Origin: Calliopum simillimum
Taxonomy: Eukaryota > Arthropoda > Insecta > Diptera > Lauxaniidae
Length of the DNA: 64,000 nt
Reading direction: 5' to 3'
Assembly: GCA_951812925.1 (NCBI GenBank)
Contig: OX638368.1
Span: 126,751,309 to 126,815,308 of the forward strand
In this document: positions 41,134 through 53,164 of the stretch, piece by piece
Numbering within the stretch: the first letter of the stretch is position 1
How the letters are laid out: each line of letters opens with the position of its first letter
Position numbers and translations under genes: made by a program
Notes under the pieces: generated by a model
Told to the model about the DNA's origin: nothing
What the model saw: the letters and a program-made list of their open reading frames with translations, nothing else
Databases searched by the model: none

Positions 41134-42600
41134 AATTATTATGGCATGTATTACATTACTTTTGAATGACACAATTGTAAATCTAAAATAACGGCACATA
41201 AACACATTACATACATATATTATAAATCGTTAGAATTCGAAAAAAAAACACTTTTTAAGAATTCAGTCAAACACATAAATAAGTCAGTTTAAAAATACAT
41301 ATTTAATTGCAAAGAGTGAACATCTTTTAACTTTTTTGCACATTTCCTTAAAATAGCGTGCGTACTTTTAAGATGCGCTCAAACACTTTTTCTGAAAAAG
41401 CAATAACTTATAGAAAAACACACCAAAAACCGCTAAATATTTATAAATAGTATCTTTTTACACAGTACATAATATAAATATGGAAAATTTAAACCTTTTG
41501 AAAGTTAATTTAAAGTTTTAAAATATATTATATAAAAAAAATATGTATTTGTTATCCTTAAAGTATTTGCTTATATCTATAAGACCTAGTTGTTTAGAAT
41601 TTCAGTAAATTAAAATTTTAAATCAACTTTCAAAATTTGTATACACTGTATACTAATAATTGCAAAAATCAAAAAAAGAAAAAAAAAAAACAAATTGTAA
41701 ACTTTGAAATAACACATAATAATTTTTAAATAAAATTTATTTATTTATAAAACCAACCAACAATTGTAAGATATTCCGTACGAAATTTTGTAAATTATAT
41801 AAAATTTAAATTTAAAAAACAAACTATGTTATAACTATAAATTAAGTTAAAAAAAAATCTAAAGTGAATTAAATCTTAAAGCAACCGAATGAAATTCAAA
41901 TTAAAGGTAAAATTGCAAAAAAAAAAAAAAATAGTTTCATTGAATGAAGAACATTTTTAACATGAGTGAAATAATGTATTGTGTTATTTGAAGAAAGCAT
42001 AGGCTTAAAAGTCCAGTGTTAAGTAAAGCTGCATTATTTAAATTGTAAACAAAAAAGAGATAAATTTCTTAAAATAACACAACTGAAACAAAAAATTTTT
42101 AATTTTGCATTTAACACAAGATTTTGCATGTATGTATTTGTTTAGTTTTCTTTAAATAAAGTTTAATGTAAGTAAATTGCATTATAGGCAACATTAGTGT
42201 TATACTATATACCTTTATGGACTAAAGTGAAAAGTTTTCCAAAAATTTATGATTTTGTTATTTTTTTTTTTTTAATTAATAACATTTCTGAAATTTTAAA
42301 TATTTTACATAAAAATAAATAAATAAAAAAGCGAAAGAAAAACTTACAATATTTACATTGCGTAACATGAAAAGACTTTTTTGTTCACTTAGACGTGTAG
42401 TCTTCTAATTTTATGAAAAACGCTAGATAATAAATTATATAATTCCATTAAGAAGAAATCAATAATAAAAAAAAGTATTTGATCCAAGCATATGAGTTTT
42501 GTCTTTGTTTTAGCCTAATTTTTTAATGTTGAATATTTTATTGTAACATAAATATGTAAGTATCATGAACTTTATTGTTCATTAGACTATTATATAAACT
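41134..42600. other. Unassigned very AT-rich DNA
   Basis: No gene, RNA or complete element is supported. Confidence 0.35.
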
Positions 42601-42604
42601 AGTA

Positions 42605-43051
42605 AGGGTGTTACCTGTACGGGAGGTGCCACTCCCTCTTGACCAAATTCAACTAGTTTTTGCTCAGATCTTGCACTTACTATTCCAAGTTTCTGTGCGA
42701 AATTTGGTTTCAATACCTCAAATAACACTTGCACTATAAAAGCACGTACATTTTGATTGTATGAGATATGCCACGCCCTCTTGTCCGAATTCACCTAGTT
42801 TCTTTTTCAGAGCTTGCATTTACTGTTCTTAGTGTTTGAGTGAAATTTGGTTGGATTATCTTAAAAAACGCCTTCAGTATAACATTTTTAAACTTTTACT
42901 TATACTTATAGGAGGCCCTCTTGTCCAAAATTCTCCTTGTTTTTGCTCAGAGCTTGTATTTACTATTCTCAGTAGCTGAGTGAAATTTGGTTGAATTATC
43001 TGAAATAACGCTTTCAGTATAGACTTTTGAAACTTTTGTTTAGATGACAGG
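42605..43051 (+). repeat. 142-bp tandem repeat array, left part
   Basis: Successive units with the landmark GCCAC-CCCTCTTG-CC at 42628, 42770 and 42911 (spacing 141-142 bp), each followed by TTTTTGCTCAGAGCTTG, TTTACT, GTGAAATTTGGTTG and AACGC-TTCAGTATA. A fourth unit begins at 43052 but is split by a palindromic transposon and continues at 44271. Confidence 0.8.
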
Positions 43052-43059
43052 GGCCACAC

Positions 43060-44270
43060 TAGACCGGTGCGTTTTGGACGAATGTTTAAAATTCGTCGCG
43101 CAACCGGCAGAATTGTAGAGTTTAGCTATCGACATGAAGATTGCCGCCAGCCTAGCTCTGAGAGATGACGGGAAGAGGGGTCGATATATTTTTAAAGGTT
43201 GAAAAACGTAGTAGGTCGAAAATTGAAATCCAAGACATGGATTCTTATGTATTTTTTCCCGTAGAATCCAATGGCACCATTAGTTTTCTGATTAGACGTC
43301 CATTTTTGGCGTTAAGTGAACTTTTCAGCTCAAAAAAGTCGAAATTGTTCGAAAACCTCCTGTTTGAGCACTCTACAATTGAACATGTTTATTTTGTTAG
43401 GATTTTTCCTGACGAATCCAATGGTACCACTTTTTTTGCGCTACGACATTATTTTCATTCAAGAAAAACGAATTTATGATTTTCGAAATCGAAATCGGGC
43501 GTAAATATTTAGTCAACCGTCCGGACGGTTTTTTTTTTTGGGTGGCCCCTAATAAAATTTTTTTTGGAATATATTTGGAATTTTTTTTAACCCATTATAA
43601 ACAAGTTTTTGGAAAAAGGGGTCAAAAAGACCCTTAAAAACGCGATATAATGGGTTAAAATGTCCTAAAATATTGTTCCATGCTTGATCTTACATTAGGT
43701 TATGTGAACATCTAAGCCCATTATATCGCGTTTTTAAGGGTCTTTTTGACCCTTTTTCCAAAAACTTGTTTATAATGGGTTAAAAAAATTTCCAAAAATA
43801 TTCTGAAAAAATTTTACTAGGGGCCACCGAAAAAAAAAAAAAACCGTCCGTACGGTGGCAACCGTCGATGACTAAATATTTACGCCCGATTTCGTGATAT
43901 TGATATTTTTTGATAATAAAAATCAAAAATTCGTTTGTCATGAATGAAAATAATGTCGTAGCGCAAAAAAGTGGTACCACTGCATTCGTCAAGAAAACTA
44001 ATCAGAAAACTAATGGTGCCATTCGATTCTACGGGAAAAAATACATAAGAATCCATGTCTTGAATTTCAATTTTCGACCTACTACGAAGCTGAGAATTGA
44101 TTCATTTCGGACCGATGAGCATGCATTTTTGAACCACGTTTTTCAACCTTCAAAAATATATCGACCCCTCTTCCCGCCATCTCTCAGAGCAAAGGTGACG
44201 ATAGTTAAACTTTACAATTCTGCCGGTTGCGCGACGATTTTTAAACATTCGTCCATAACGCACCGGTCTA
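43060..44270. mobile_element. 1.2-kb full-length palindromic transposon, hAT-like target duplication
   Basis: Starts TAGACCGGTGCGTT and ends with the complement (ends 44270), flanked by the perfect 8-bp duplication GGCCACAC at 43052-43059 and 44271-44278. The two halves are reverse complements over almost the whole 1211 bp around a centre near 43680. Removing element and one duplication copy restores a normal 142-bp tandem unit. An 8-bp duplication fits hAT- or P-type transposition. Apparent open frames (43165-43479, 43910-44344) are symmetric products of the palindrome; no transposase is encoded. Confidence 0.85.
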
Positions 44271-44278
44271 GGCCACAC

Positions 44279-44490
44279 CCTCCTGTCCGTGGTCACGTAG
44301 TTTTTTCTCAGAATTTGCATTTACTATCATTAGTGTATCAGTGAAATTTAGTTGGATTATTTCAAAAAACGCTTTTAGTATAGCATTTTAAACCTTTTGC
44401 TTATAAGGGAGGTACCACGCCCTCTTGTTCGCCTAGTTTTTGCTCTGAGTTTGTACTTACCATCCCTAATATTTATGTCTATATTGGTTG
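44279..44490 (+). repeat. 142-bp tandem repeat array, right part
   Basis: Completes the interrupted unit and continues with another beginning TACCACGCCCTCTTG at about 44411, 142 bp later. The array fades near 44490, before a T(20+) tract at 44531. Confidence 0.75.
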
Positions 44491-47400
44491 CGTTATAGTA
44501 AATAATGCTCACAAAATTGAATTTTAAATGTTTTTTTTTTTTTTTTTTTTTTTTTTGTATGGGCAGTAGACGTGTCCGTTGTCCGATTTCGCTCATACGT
44601 ATATATTTATAGTCAAAACCAACCATCTACATGTATTGTTTCTAGCATGCCAAAATTCTTAGCCAACAGGCATGTCTATCGAAATTAAAATTGAAATGTT
44701 AAATATGGATAACACGGTCCGCATAAAAACTCTTTGCATTAAAAACGAGAAATGTTATCAATAGTGCTTCAATATAACTGCTAAATTCTGTTATATATAT
44801 ATATATCAGTCACCTGGTACATAAGATGACCGAAGTGAAGATACCTGAGAATTGCTTGCATATGTTTTTCGTTACCTAAATATATATTTCGTAGGAAATT
44901 TTTATCACATTCATAGCCTAATCCGAATCATTTTAGTGTAGAATTCTATAATTCCGAATGTATTGACGATTTATTGAAAAATAAAAAAATGTCAGTTCCC
45001 TGGTCTCAGTCACCTGGAAATTTAAAGGTCTAATTTTTAATTCTTTTAGAAGTAAAAGTATGTAGTTTTGTGTCATTTTTTTACTTTTGATTTAAGATAG
45101 CTAAGAGTCCTGATGTTATAGTAAAAAAACAATTAGGAGATCCCATTATGCCATAAACGGCTATAAAAACCTCAAAACGAAAGCCATGGTTTAACTAAAC
45201 GAGGGAAGGGTATAAAAGATGGACCACCGCAGATCCTGGTAACATTTACTTTCTTCCAACTTGGGATCTTACCTATGAAAAACTGAGCACCCTTTTCGGT
45301 ACTTATATCTTGCATACTCAAGTTCGTCTAGCTTCCGCTCTGTACAAGGTGTCGTAATGACATATTTTATAAAAACATACAGTTTCACAATCAACATATT
45401 TTTATTTTAACAGATATTGCTCAAGAATTATACCATTATCGAATCTAAGGTTATTTTTAGACTACCAGATGAAATATTTTTTTTTTTTTTTATTTCAGTA
45501 AAATTGACAAAGAAAAAAGATGTTGAGTGATTAACACTTCCGCTTTCTTTATAAGATAATACATTAAAAAAACAATATTCAAAACAATCTCCCAATAACG
45601 CCAGAAGCACAATGAATAAAAAGAACTTTCACTTTTAAATTTGTAGGTACAAATTCGTTAAGTCTTCAGATAAGATACAGCGACAATAATAAGGTATATA
45701 TGTATGTATAAACTTTTCAAATAAAGGCATACAAACATAATATCACATCTTCGTTTTATTAAGCTTTTGCCGTAAGAATCGAAATTGGACGCTTCCACGA
45801 GTAGATTTAAGAAAAACTAAAATTTTTTTGTAATCTCTTTAAAATTTATGTTCGAAGAAAATGGAAAATGGAGTCGGTGCATATTTTCTAAAGAGCCAAA
45901 TGCCACCCTCTAAATTAGTTTTCATGTGATTTCAAAGATTTTTTTTCTGCGGACGAATGAGCCTCGTGAAGGCTGTTGGTGGAATAGAATGAGACTTAAT
46001 GAGAACTTTTACTAAAGCAATTCTATGGTATCCTTAACTCCTGCTTATCAAAATGATATTTCAAAGTTAAGCAACAAAATACTTACTCAATCATTGGACA
46101 GAATTCTAGGGAAAAAACTCAGTGATCTTGTTCTTTTAAGGGAGCTGGTGGGATAATATCATTCGGCAGAAAATGATAATTGTGAAGATTAGAGTAAATC
46201 AATCAATATAAGCCATGTCTACCAACTAATTGAGTCTGATTTTTAAGACGGTGGCCCTTAAAATTATGTAAAAAAAATTCTGTGGTTTTAATAACATCGT
46301 GTCTATTTAAAAAATTATTAATTTTTACCTCATACTTTTTTTGTGAATGAAACATTATAAGCAGTATTATATTGCTGCAAAATATGACTGGAATTTTGTA
46401 AAAATGTACAAAAAAATCACATTATTAAGACATTTCATCGTGTCTGTCGTTAAGCATAATAGTTCTCTCGAACGCCCTGAGTATGAAAATACAAGAGGCA
46501 GACGCTTTGCATGCTGATTTTTTCAAGACAGACAGGTTTGTGCAAAAATTTATTGTTGTAACTTTAATGGGGATGTAGAAACCTCCATTTTATTTTCAAG
46601 AACCAAGTTTTATAGTATTTTCTAGAGACCCTATGGAACAAAACATAATCAATAATAATGAAGATGTTATGACATAAAATACCTCTTATTTTGCATTTTC
46701 CAAATTGTATAGAATACAAAAACAGCGTTCTGGATGTCTGTCGTCTGGAAATTGAATTTTGTTAGGAGTAACTTTAATATAATATAGATATGGCCGACAC
46801 GATGTTATGACATATGGTAGCATTTTTTTACAGTTTCAAAATTCGATTTAAAAAAAAATTACCACTTAACAACATAAGGGGAAAATTTTTCTCAGTGGAG
46901 AATGTACGGCAGTCTGAGAAAAATTACCCTGGAATATTTATGCATGATACTCACCAACATGTAAGCATAAAAAACGATTAAATCACATACCGAAATTGCC
47001 ACCAGCTCGATAAATATTCGATAATCCAGAGCATCAAATAAAATTTTTCTAATCTTATTTATAATAAAGATCTTCTTAGTTTGATTTTTTACTTAGCTGT
47101 ATTATTATAACATATGTATAGCGAATTACAATATATAAATCTTTGTATAATATTGTTTAAATAAAAAACCATATACTGAAAGCACGTCACGCATGGATTT
47201 GCCGATGTTTCAACTGCTACCGCTCGAGTTTACTTTTCTATTCATACGTAGAAGTAAATAGCGTTTAGTTTGTGCAGATTTAGTGATTTAAATGGTCAGA
47301 GATATCAAGATAATCCAATTCAGATCAATGGCAATAACGAAATGCTGAAAGAAAGTGATTTCTTATACTAAGAAAAGCTATCTACTAAAAATCCGGAAAT

Positions 47401-48269
47401 ACTGTTAAAAATACTTGTGTGACAATAAAAGTAGCTGCTGTTGCATTTGACCTTATTGGTTGCACCTTCTTTGATAGCCGGTTTTTTAACTGAGTCCATT
47501 GTCTGATACATTCAGATTGTCTTTGCATAAGCCTTGAATTTTTTATTTTTTTGGGGTTTTGATTGACATTAAACTTTTTCGTGTTAATATTATCTACGAA
47601 TGTTGTATAAATAGAATTCAGCAAAATTTAAGCAGCTATTTTACACTTTATGAAGCATACAACAATTAGACATTTATGACACCAGTGACGTAGAAAGATC
47701 GTGACATGTGATAAATATTCACCCATTTCAATTCGCATTAATTCAATTTTTGGTTTTACCAAATATTCGTTGGCATTAATGTTTAGACCATAGAGGGGTA
47801 TGGCTTGTTTTGTGTGCAACACCTTGGAGGTTAATCGCTTGTGCATAACATTGAGTTCAACATAAGTTTGGAAGGTTAGCAAATGATTTGTTTTCTTAAT
47901 TATTCTACGCACTTGCTAACTATTAGTCAGAAAATATTCGAATGATGATGAGTAACCAAATTTGTGTAATATGTAGTAACATTTAAGCTTAAAATTTGCT
48001 TTGTTTACTCAAATGCACTTCAAAATAAAAATAAAAATCATAAAATTCGCTGAGTTCTCGCAGTTCTCATTTTAATGAGGAGTTAGAAATTATAAAGTTT
48101 TAAATAGTGATAAGCAAAATTAGTGTTTGTGTTGGTAATTTTTCGAAACCAAAACGATGAATAATTTCAAGACCAAGACTGCTATAAGGAAAAAACTAAA
48201 AATTCATTGAAAATCCCAGTCATTTTTTCTGTTTTTTTCAGTAACTGTGCGCCCGTAAAGAAAAATCGT
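44491..48269. other. Unassigned AT-rich intergenic DNA
   Basis: No gene supported over 3.8 kb. Contains a dispersed-repeat copy at about 45235-45350 related to 330-525 and 53880-53995. The rest shows no recognisable coding or element ends. Confidence 0.4.
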
Positions 48270-48378
48270 AATTTTTACAGTTTACACACAATAAAATTTT
48301 TTAAATGTATAAAATAAAAACAAAGTCCTTTGTGCTTGTAGGCAACGCTCTAACTACTGAGCAACTATGTTACTTTCA
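48270..48378 (-). repeat. tRNA-derived SINE-like sequence, copy 2
   Basis: The - strand reads GTTGCTCAGTAGTTAGAGCG, a good tRNA D-arm/A-box, followed by GTTGCC and an AT-rich body ending near TTGTGTGTAAACTG, the same tail as copy 1 (28975-29100). The B-box is not clear here. Not a functional tRNA: no anticodon or acceptor stem can be folded. Confidence 0.4.
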
Positions 48379-48404
48379 TTTCTATCGCTTATTGTTTTTT
48401 TAAA

Positions 48405-48802
48405 CTAGAATCGCCCAATGGTCAAAATTTGACCACAAATGCAATAAATAATTTCGGTACTTTTTGGACAGTTTTAGTACTTTTTTTGCTATTTGGTACA
48501 AAATAGGAAAGATCATTTATCATCCCTGGTACAATGAAAAATGTGAAACGAAAAGAAAACAAAAAACATGAAGCCAGTGTCACTCGGCTCTAGGTCTTTC
48601 TATTTGTGCTGTATTCTCTTTTCAGCTTTGTGTGACCTCGTATTTTATCGTTGTTAATATTGAGAAATTTGCGTCTAATTTTAACTCTGTGCACATTACC
48701 ACACAAATACTTTTCTAATGGCGTACAATTCAAAGTCGTGCACCATTTCTAACGTAGTGAAAAAGGTAGTACAAATTTTTGTATTGCGTATTAATATATA
48801 GA
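48405..48802 (-). mobile_element. Short non-autonomous Helitron, copy B, complete
   Basis: On the - strand it starts TCTATATATTAATACG at 48802, preceded by A, and ends CTAG at 48405, followed by T. A perfect hairpin GGTCAAATTTTGACC lies 11 bases before CTAG (48420-48434). These are the canonical Helitron features: 5' TC, 3' CTRR with a preceding hairpin, and insertion between A and T. 398 bp, non-coding, homologous to copy A at 36628-37041. Confidence 0.85.
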
Positions 48803-49380
48803 TTATATTTTATAACTATTAAAAATTCTTATTTGATCTTTTCCGTTTAAAAGATAAGTAGGACTTATTTAAAGAAAACAGTTTTTGGGTCTTTTCCCTT
48901 TGGTCTTGGATGGTGCTTCGTCGGAAAGAAATCATTTTTCAGTTGATCGAAACACCCTCCTTAAGATAAACCTACTCGAAAATCATAAAAAATTATCGCT
49001 TGAAAGTTTACACGATTTATGTATATGGTAAGTTATTCTATTTTTTATATGAATCGAATTTTTCAAGTGCATACAACACAATATTACAATGCAAACTGAA
49101 AAATGAGGTCTGAAGAACTTACCCTAAAAAATGTCAAACTTTTCAAATGTCTTAAAAATTTGCATCGGTACACACTAGGGGTACTATATTCTCGAAACTT
49201 ATGAAGCAACTTACTTACCATCAATTTAGAATGTATGTAAAAGCATTGAAAAGAATTGACCTTTTTATGAATACTTCTATTTGTTGACAAGATCGGGATA
49301 ATTGGCACTTCTAAAATTAAGAAACCTTTCTGTCGTATTTATACAAATTTTACTTTAAATTTGAAATATTGTGTTTGTAA
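48803..49380. other. Unassigned intergenic DNA
   Basis: Nothing coding or repetitive recognised. Confidence 0.3.
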
Positions 49381-49389
49381 CTTTGCACG

Positions 49390-49770
49390 GTAGGTTAGGT
49401 TAGCGCGGAAGATGGCAGTTGCTATCATAACCTAGGCCGCGGTTGGACCCATTGTATACACGATATATAACTTCGGTGTCCACCTATATGAACTATTTAG
49501 AAATTCTTATAAACTCCAAAATAAATTGGGGACTCTTTTGAGCGATATCCCCGAGAGAGTCGAAAAAGTGACTATCGAACACCTTGTAACGTCGTTTAGC
49601 CAATGCTCGGCATTCACAAAGGAAATGAAAAATGGACTCTTCGACATCAGGATCTTTACAGCATCTACAAAGATTTCCTACGTCGGTAAGCTCCAACCTT
49701 GAGGCGTTCCTACCAATAAAATAGTGCCCTGTAATGATACCAATTAAGGATCTGAAGGCTTGCCTGTCTA
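49390..49770 (-). pseudogene. Non-LTR element with RNase H: 3' part
   Basis: The - strand reads RSLIGIITGHYFIGRNASRL, then LCRCCKDPDVEESIFHFLC, the cysteine/histidine tail typical after the RNase H domain of I/LOA/Jockey-like elements, then a 3' untranslated region ending at a TAACCTAACCTAC tail (49391-49403). Its upstream part lies beyond the inserted element, at 50458-50670. Confidence 0.7.
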
Positions 49771-50457
49771 ATGGAAAAATTTTTGTATTCTATTAGCGTC
49801 ATAAAGTGGCTATATTACCCTCGACGTGTGTGTTTAAGTTATCTAAAACGGTGTAAGGAATACTTCACTCCTGTTGATCTTCGGACTGTCTATTTCGCCT
49901 ATATTAGACCTAAGCTAGAGTACAATTCGCACATCTGGGCCGGGGCTCCAAAAACTACTTTGGAGCTGCTAGACAGAGTCCAACATCATGCGATGAAGTT
50001 GATTGGGGATGCGGTTGTTGTATCCTCTATTGATTCTCTTGAACACCGTCGTAACGTTGGGTGTGTTACTCTTTTTTATAGATACTATCATGGGTTATGC
50101 TCTAGGGAAATTTATGGGCTGGTTCCGTCAGTTCGTATATTTTCTCGCAGCACTCGGGCGTCCCATCAGGCCCATCTCTACTGCATTGCAACGGTGTTTA
50201 ACAGAACATCGGACTATCGTGACAATTCGTTCTTTGGTCGAACGATTAAGTTGTGAAATAATCTCCCTGCGAGCGTTTTTCCCGATGGTTGTGACATCGG
50301 TAGATTTAAGAAAAATGTTCATCGACACTACTCCTCTTCTCCCCCATCCCTCTAACCTATTTCCTTTTCTACAAATCAACACGGTGCATTGCATTTATAG
50401 GGGCTATCCCCTGAGCGTTGGTTTAAGTAATAAAAAAAAAAAAAAAAAAAAAAAAAA
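49771..50457 (+). pseudogene. 5'-truncated Jockey-type retrotransposon with poly(A) tail
   Basis: The + strand encodes the reverse-transcriptase thumb and C-terminus: YLKRCKEYFTPVDL, RPKLEYNSHIWAG, LEHRRNVGCVTLFYRYYHG, NRTSDYRDNSFFGRT. A TGA replaces the Trp of the following W-N-LP motif, then the frame runs on through PASVFPDGCDIGRFKKNV. An A-run at 50431-50457 is its 3' tail. Truncation at the 5' end and a poly(A) tail are marks of target-primed reverse transcription. It is inserted in opposite orientation inside another non-LTR element. Confidence 0.8.
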
Positions 50458-50670
50458 GTAGTGTTGGAACTATGAGAATTTCCGCTTCAAATACACTGCA
50501 GTAGTGAGGTAGAGCAAAATATTCGCTAGGTTCGTAGGTCAGTACTGGTCTTATGATAGCCTTTTACATCCACAAAACTACTTTTGGCTTAAAGCCCCAA
50601 GATTTATTAAACATCCTTTTGCATGTGTAAAAAGCAATATATGCTTTGCGTGCCCTTTCTTCTACTTATA
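50458..50670 (-). pseudogene. Non-LTR element with RNase H: thumb and RNase H start
   Basis: The - strand reads RKAYIAFYTCKRMFNKSWG, then KAIIRPVLTYEP, and FEAEIL, the usual thumb-to-RNase H junction. It is the upstream continuation of the remnant at 49390-49770; the middle of the RNase H is missing at the insertion point. Confidence 0.65.
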
Positions 50671-51950
50671 TTCATCTTGCAAGACAATTTTCTATCGAGG
50701 ATAGGCATGAGCAAAATCTAATCCGACTAAAATGGACCAGAAATCTATCAATGAAGATTGCAATGAAGATAAAAGCGCACCAAATTTTAAAATCCTATCA
50801 GATCCTTTTTTCGAGATATTCAAGGTTAAAGGTCGAAAAAACCTGTTTTTTTTTTTTGCCAATATCACACTAACGGTTAGTTTTTCAGAAAAGTAGTTTT
50901 GGACAATTTTGTAGCCCTGATAATTTCCTAGAAAAAACACCCCACAGCTGTTTTTGTACGAGTTATAAGTTCGGAGATATCCTAATTAAAAAGTATACTT
51001 AATGACTTTGTAAATTGAATGAATTTCATTAAGTTGTATGAAATTACCCTTTGTTGCTTCCTCATAGCATAGCTCATATTCATCTTTAGCTAATATTTAT
51101 CACCACTTCAAGTTAAATTAAAATCCGTTTTTGAAAAAAAGTAACAAAAGTATTTTTTATTTCCTTATTTGAGGTCAGAAAACTTGAAATATAAATGCGG
51201 TTATTTACAGTATTGAAGACCAATTTTTAATTTTTTTTTTTTTTGGTTACGACAGGTGTGATGATATTTTGATGCCATTAGTTGTTATACTAAACTTCTA
51301 AGCATAAATAGAAGGCTAGTGTTTAGGTAACAAAAACATGACTTGAAGCACTTGCTCCAAATAAGGTTAAGCCAAAATAACAAAATTAAAATGAAGCATT
51401 TTCCCATAATAATGACAAGTTACATTACAAAAAAAAAAAAAAAGTGGCTTCATTAATTTTGGGGTTCCAAAAGTAATGAGAACAAACCCGACAAGTAATA
51501 ATTACGCTTAACTGCATATGCGCACATACTCGTTTGCTTACTTATTGGATGTACCTATATATAAACGTAAGTATAACCATGGAAATGAATGAAATCTTAA
51601 GCTACTGTACTGTCCAATAACCGAATTTCGAAAGCAGAATTATATGAAAAAAAACAATGTTGAAAAAAAAAAATTGCCAAAAAAACCAAACGCGTCATAA
51701 ATGAAACTTACTCATGTGTAGTGAGTGCATTGCTTAAGCTTCACCTTTGTATAAACTTCCAAAAACCATAAAAAACGAAAATAATAAAAAAAATATATAA
51801 AAAATTTTTCACAAAATGTTCATAGCAATACGCAGTTTTTGGAAATTTCGCTTTAGTAACATTTAAACCTGCAAACGACAACGATCAAACGGTGTAGTTG
51901 AAAAGGCTAACGGTGCAAAAACTAAAACAAAAAAAAAGTTAACAAACTGA
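50671..51950. other. Unassigned intergenic DNA
   Basis: No gene. 50890-50970 is similar to 59565-59645 (shared ATTTTGTAGC-CTGA and GTTTTTGTACG), a small dispersed repeat. Confidence 0.35.
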
Positions 51951-51959
51951 AAAAGTTGC

Positions 51960-52556
51960 AGTTCGTCTCGAACATCATACAACATCAACAAGTTAAAGCT
52001 TTTCTTTAAACTTTTATCTGAAATTGGTTGGTGCACAGTTTGTGCTGAAAGTAAATTTAATCGTAAAAGTAACGTGAAACGCGTAACGTGAGTTTGTGTC
52101 TTAAGTCTTTCGTTTTACGCATTCCGAGCAAAGACATTGCCAGTGTATAAATAAGTGAAATTTCAAAGCAAATAATTTTTTGGATGAAAATCAGAAAAGA
52201 GTGCGAAATATAAAAAAAAGGAAACATAAAATATATGGTTTTTAACTAATAGAAAACAAACAAAAAAATAATTTTTATATAAAATAAATACAAAGTGTGA
52301 AATTTGATTTTTATAGAAAGGTCTAGCAAATTTAAAAGGCGCTGTGAAAAGAAAGTTGTTTGCTATTATTTGTTTTTTATTATTTTTTCGTTGCAAATAT
52401 TCATGTGCAACATTTAAAGGCGTTTTTATAGCTACCACAATTGTGTAGTTAAACCACAACATTGTTACAAACTTTTTTGGATTAAAAGCAGCAACTCGAG
52501 TTTGGATTAATAAAAAAAAACTATACGAATTACAACAATTTTGAAATTAACTCAAG
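51960..52556 (+). other. Candidate non-coding first exon on the + strand
   Basis: TE-free sequence with the character of a fly 5' untranslated region, an initiator-like TTGCAGTTCG near 51957-51966 and a good donor CAAG/GTTAGT at 52556/52557. It has no long open frame. No downstream coding exon is visible in the next 11 kb, so the gene, if real, would lie beyond a long first intron. Confidence 0.25.
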
Positions 52557-53160
52557 GTTAGTATTGTTAATTTGTATACATGTTAAGCTTTAATATTAAT
52601 ACAAATACATTGTAAGCGTATATTTTTACTATATAATTTTGTATAATTGAAAAAGGTGTTAGTAAGCAACTTTAAGGTAAACAAGATTTTTAGAACATTT
52701 AATACGAAAATATTATAATTTTGAATTTTATTACCTATATTGTATTGTCCTGTAGATCGAATTGAGAGCATAGAGCTAGAATTAGTCGTTTTCATCGAAT
52801 TTTCTATTTTGTGATATTTTGTGTTATTTTCAAATGACTTTTTTTGGTGATTTTTGATCTACAATATACTCTACTGTCTTGTTTGGCGGCAAACTTAATA
52901 AAACAAACTACTTTGTAGCTTAATCTTGTATGCTATTGCCAGATGCAAAGAAGATGGGTCTAATAAACAACGATTCCTGTAGACTCTGTTAAGAGGACTT
53001 AGAAACTGCAGAGCATACTTACTCTGCCGAGAGTAAGATGTGATGCAATGTAGAATTTAGCATTTGTGTACATGGAAGGAAAGGAATCGTTCAAAATTAC
53101 TGAACTTTTTTTAAACTTCGTTCATAAAAGTTTGAAAGTAGCAAGTGAAGAGGGTAATAT
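52557..53160. other. Unassigned AT-rich DNA
   Basis: Nothing coding or repetitive recognised; possibly the start of the intron after the candidate exon ending at 52556. Confidence 0.3.
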
Positions 53161-53164
53161 TTCA

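Noticed and set aside
43165..44344. Open frames of 104 and 144 codons
   Set aside because: They mirror each other across the palindromic transposon and have no known domain.
48330..48378. A tRNA gene on the - strand
   Set aside because: Only the D-arm-like part fits; no anticodon or acceptor stem can be folded, and a similar tail exists elsewhere, so a SINE remnant is more likely.
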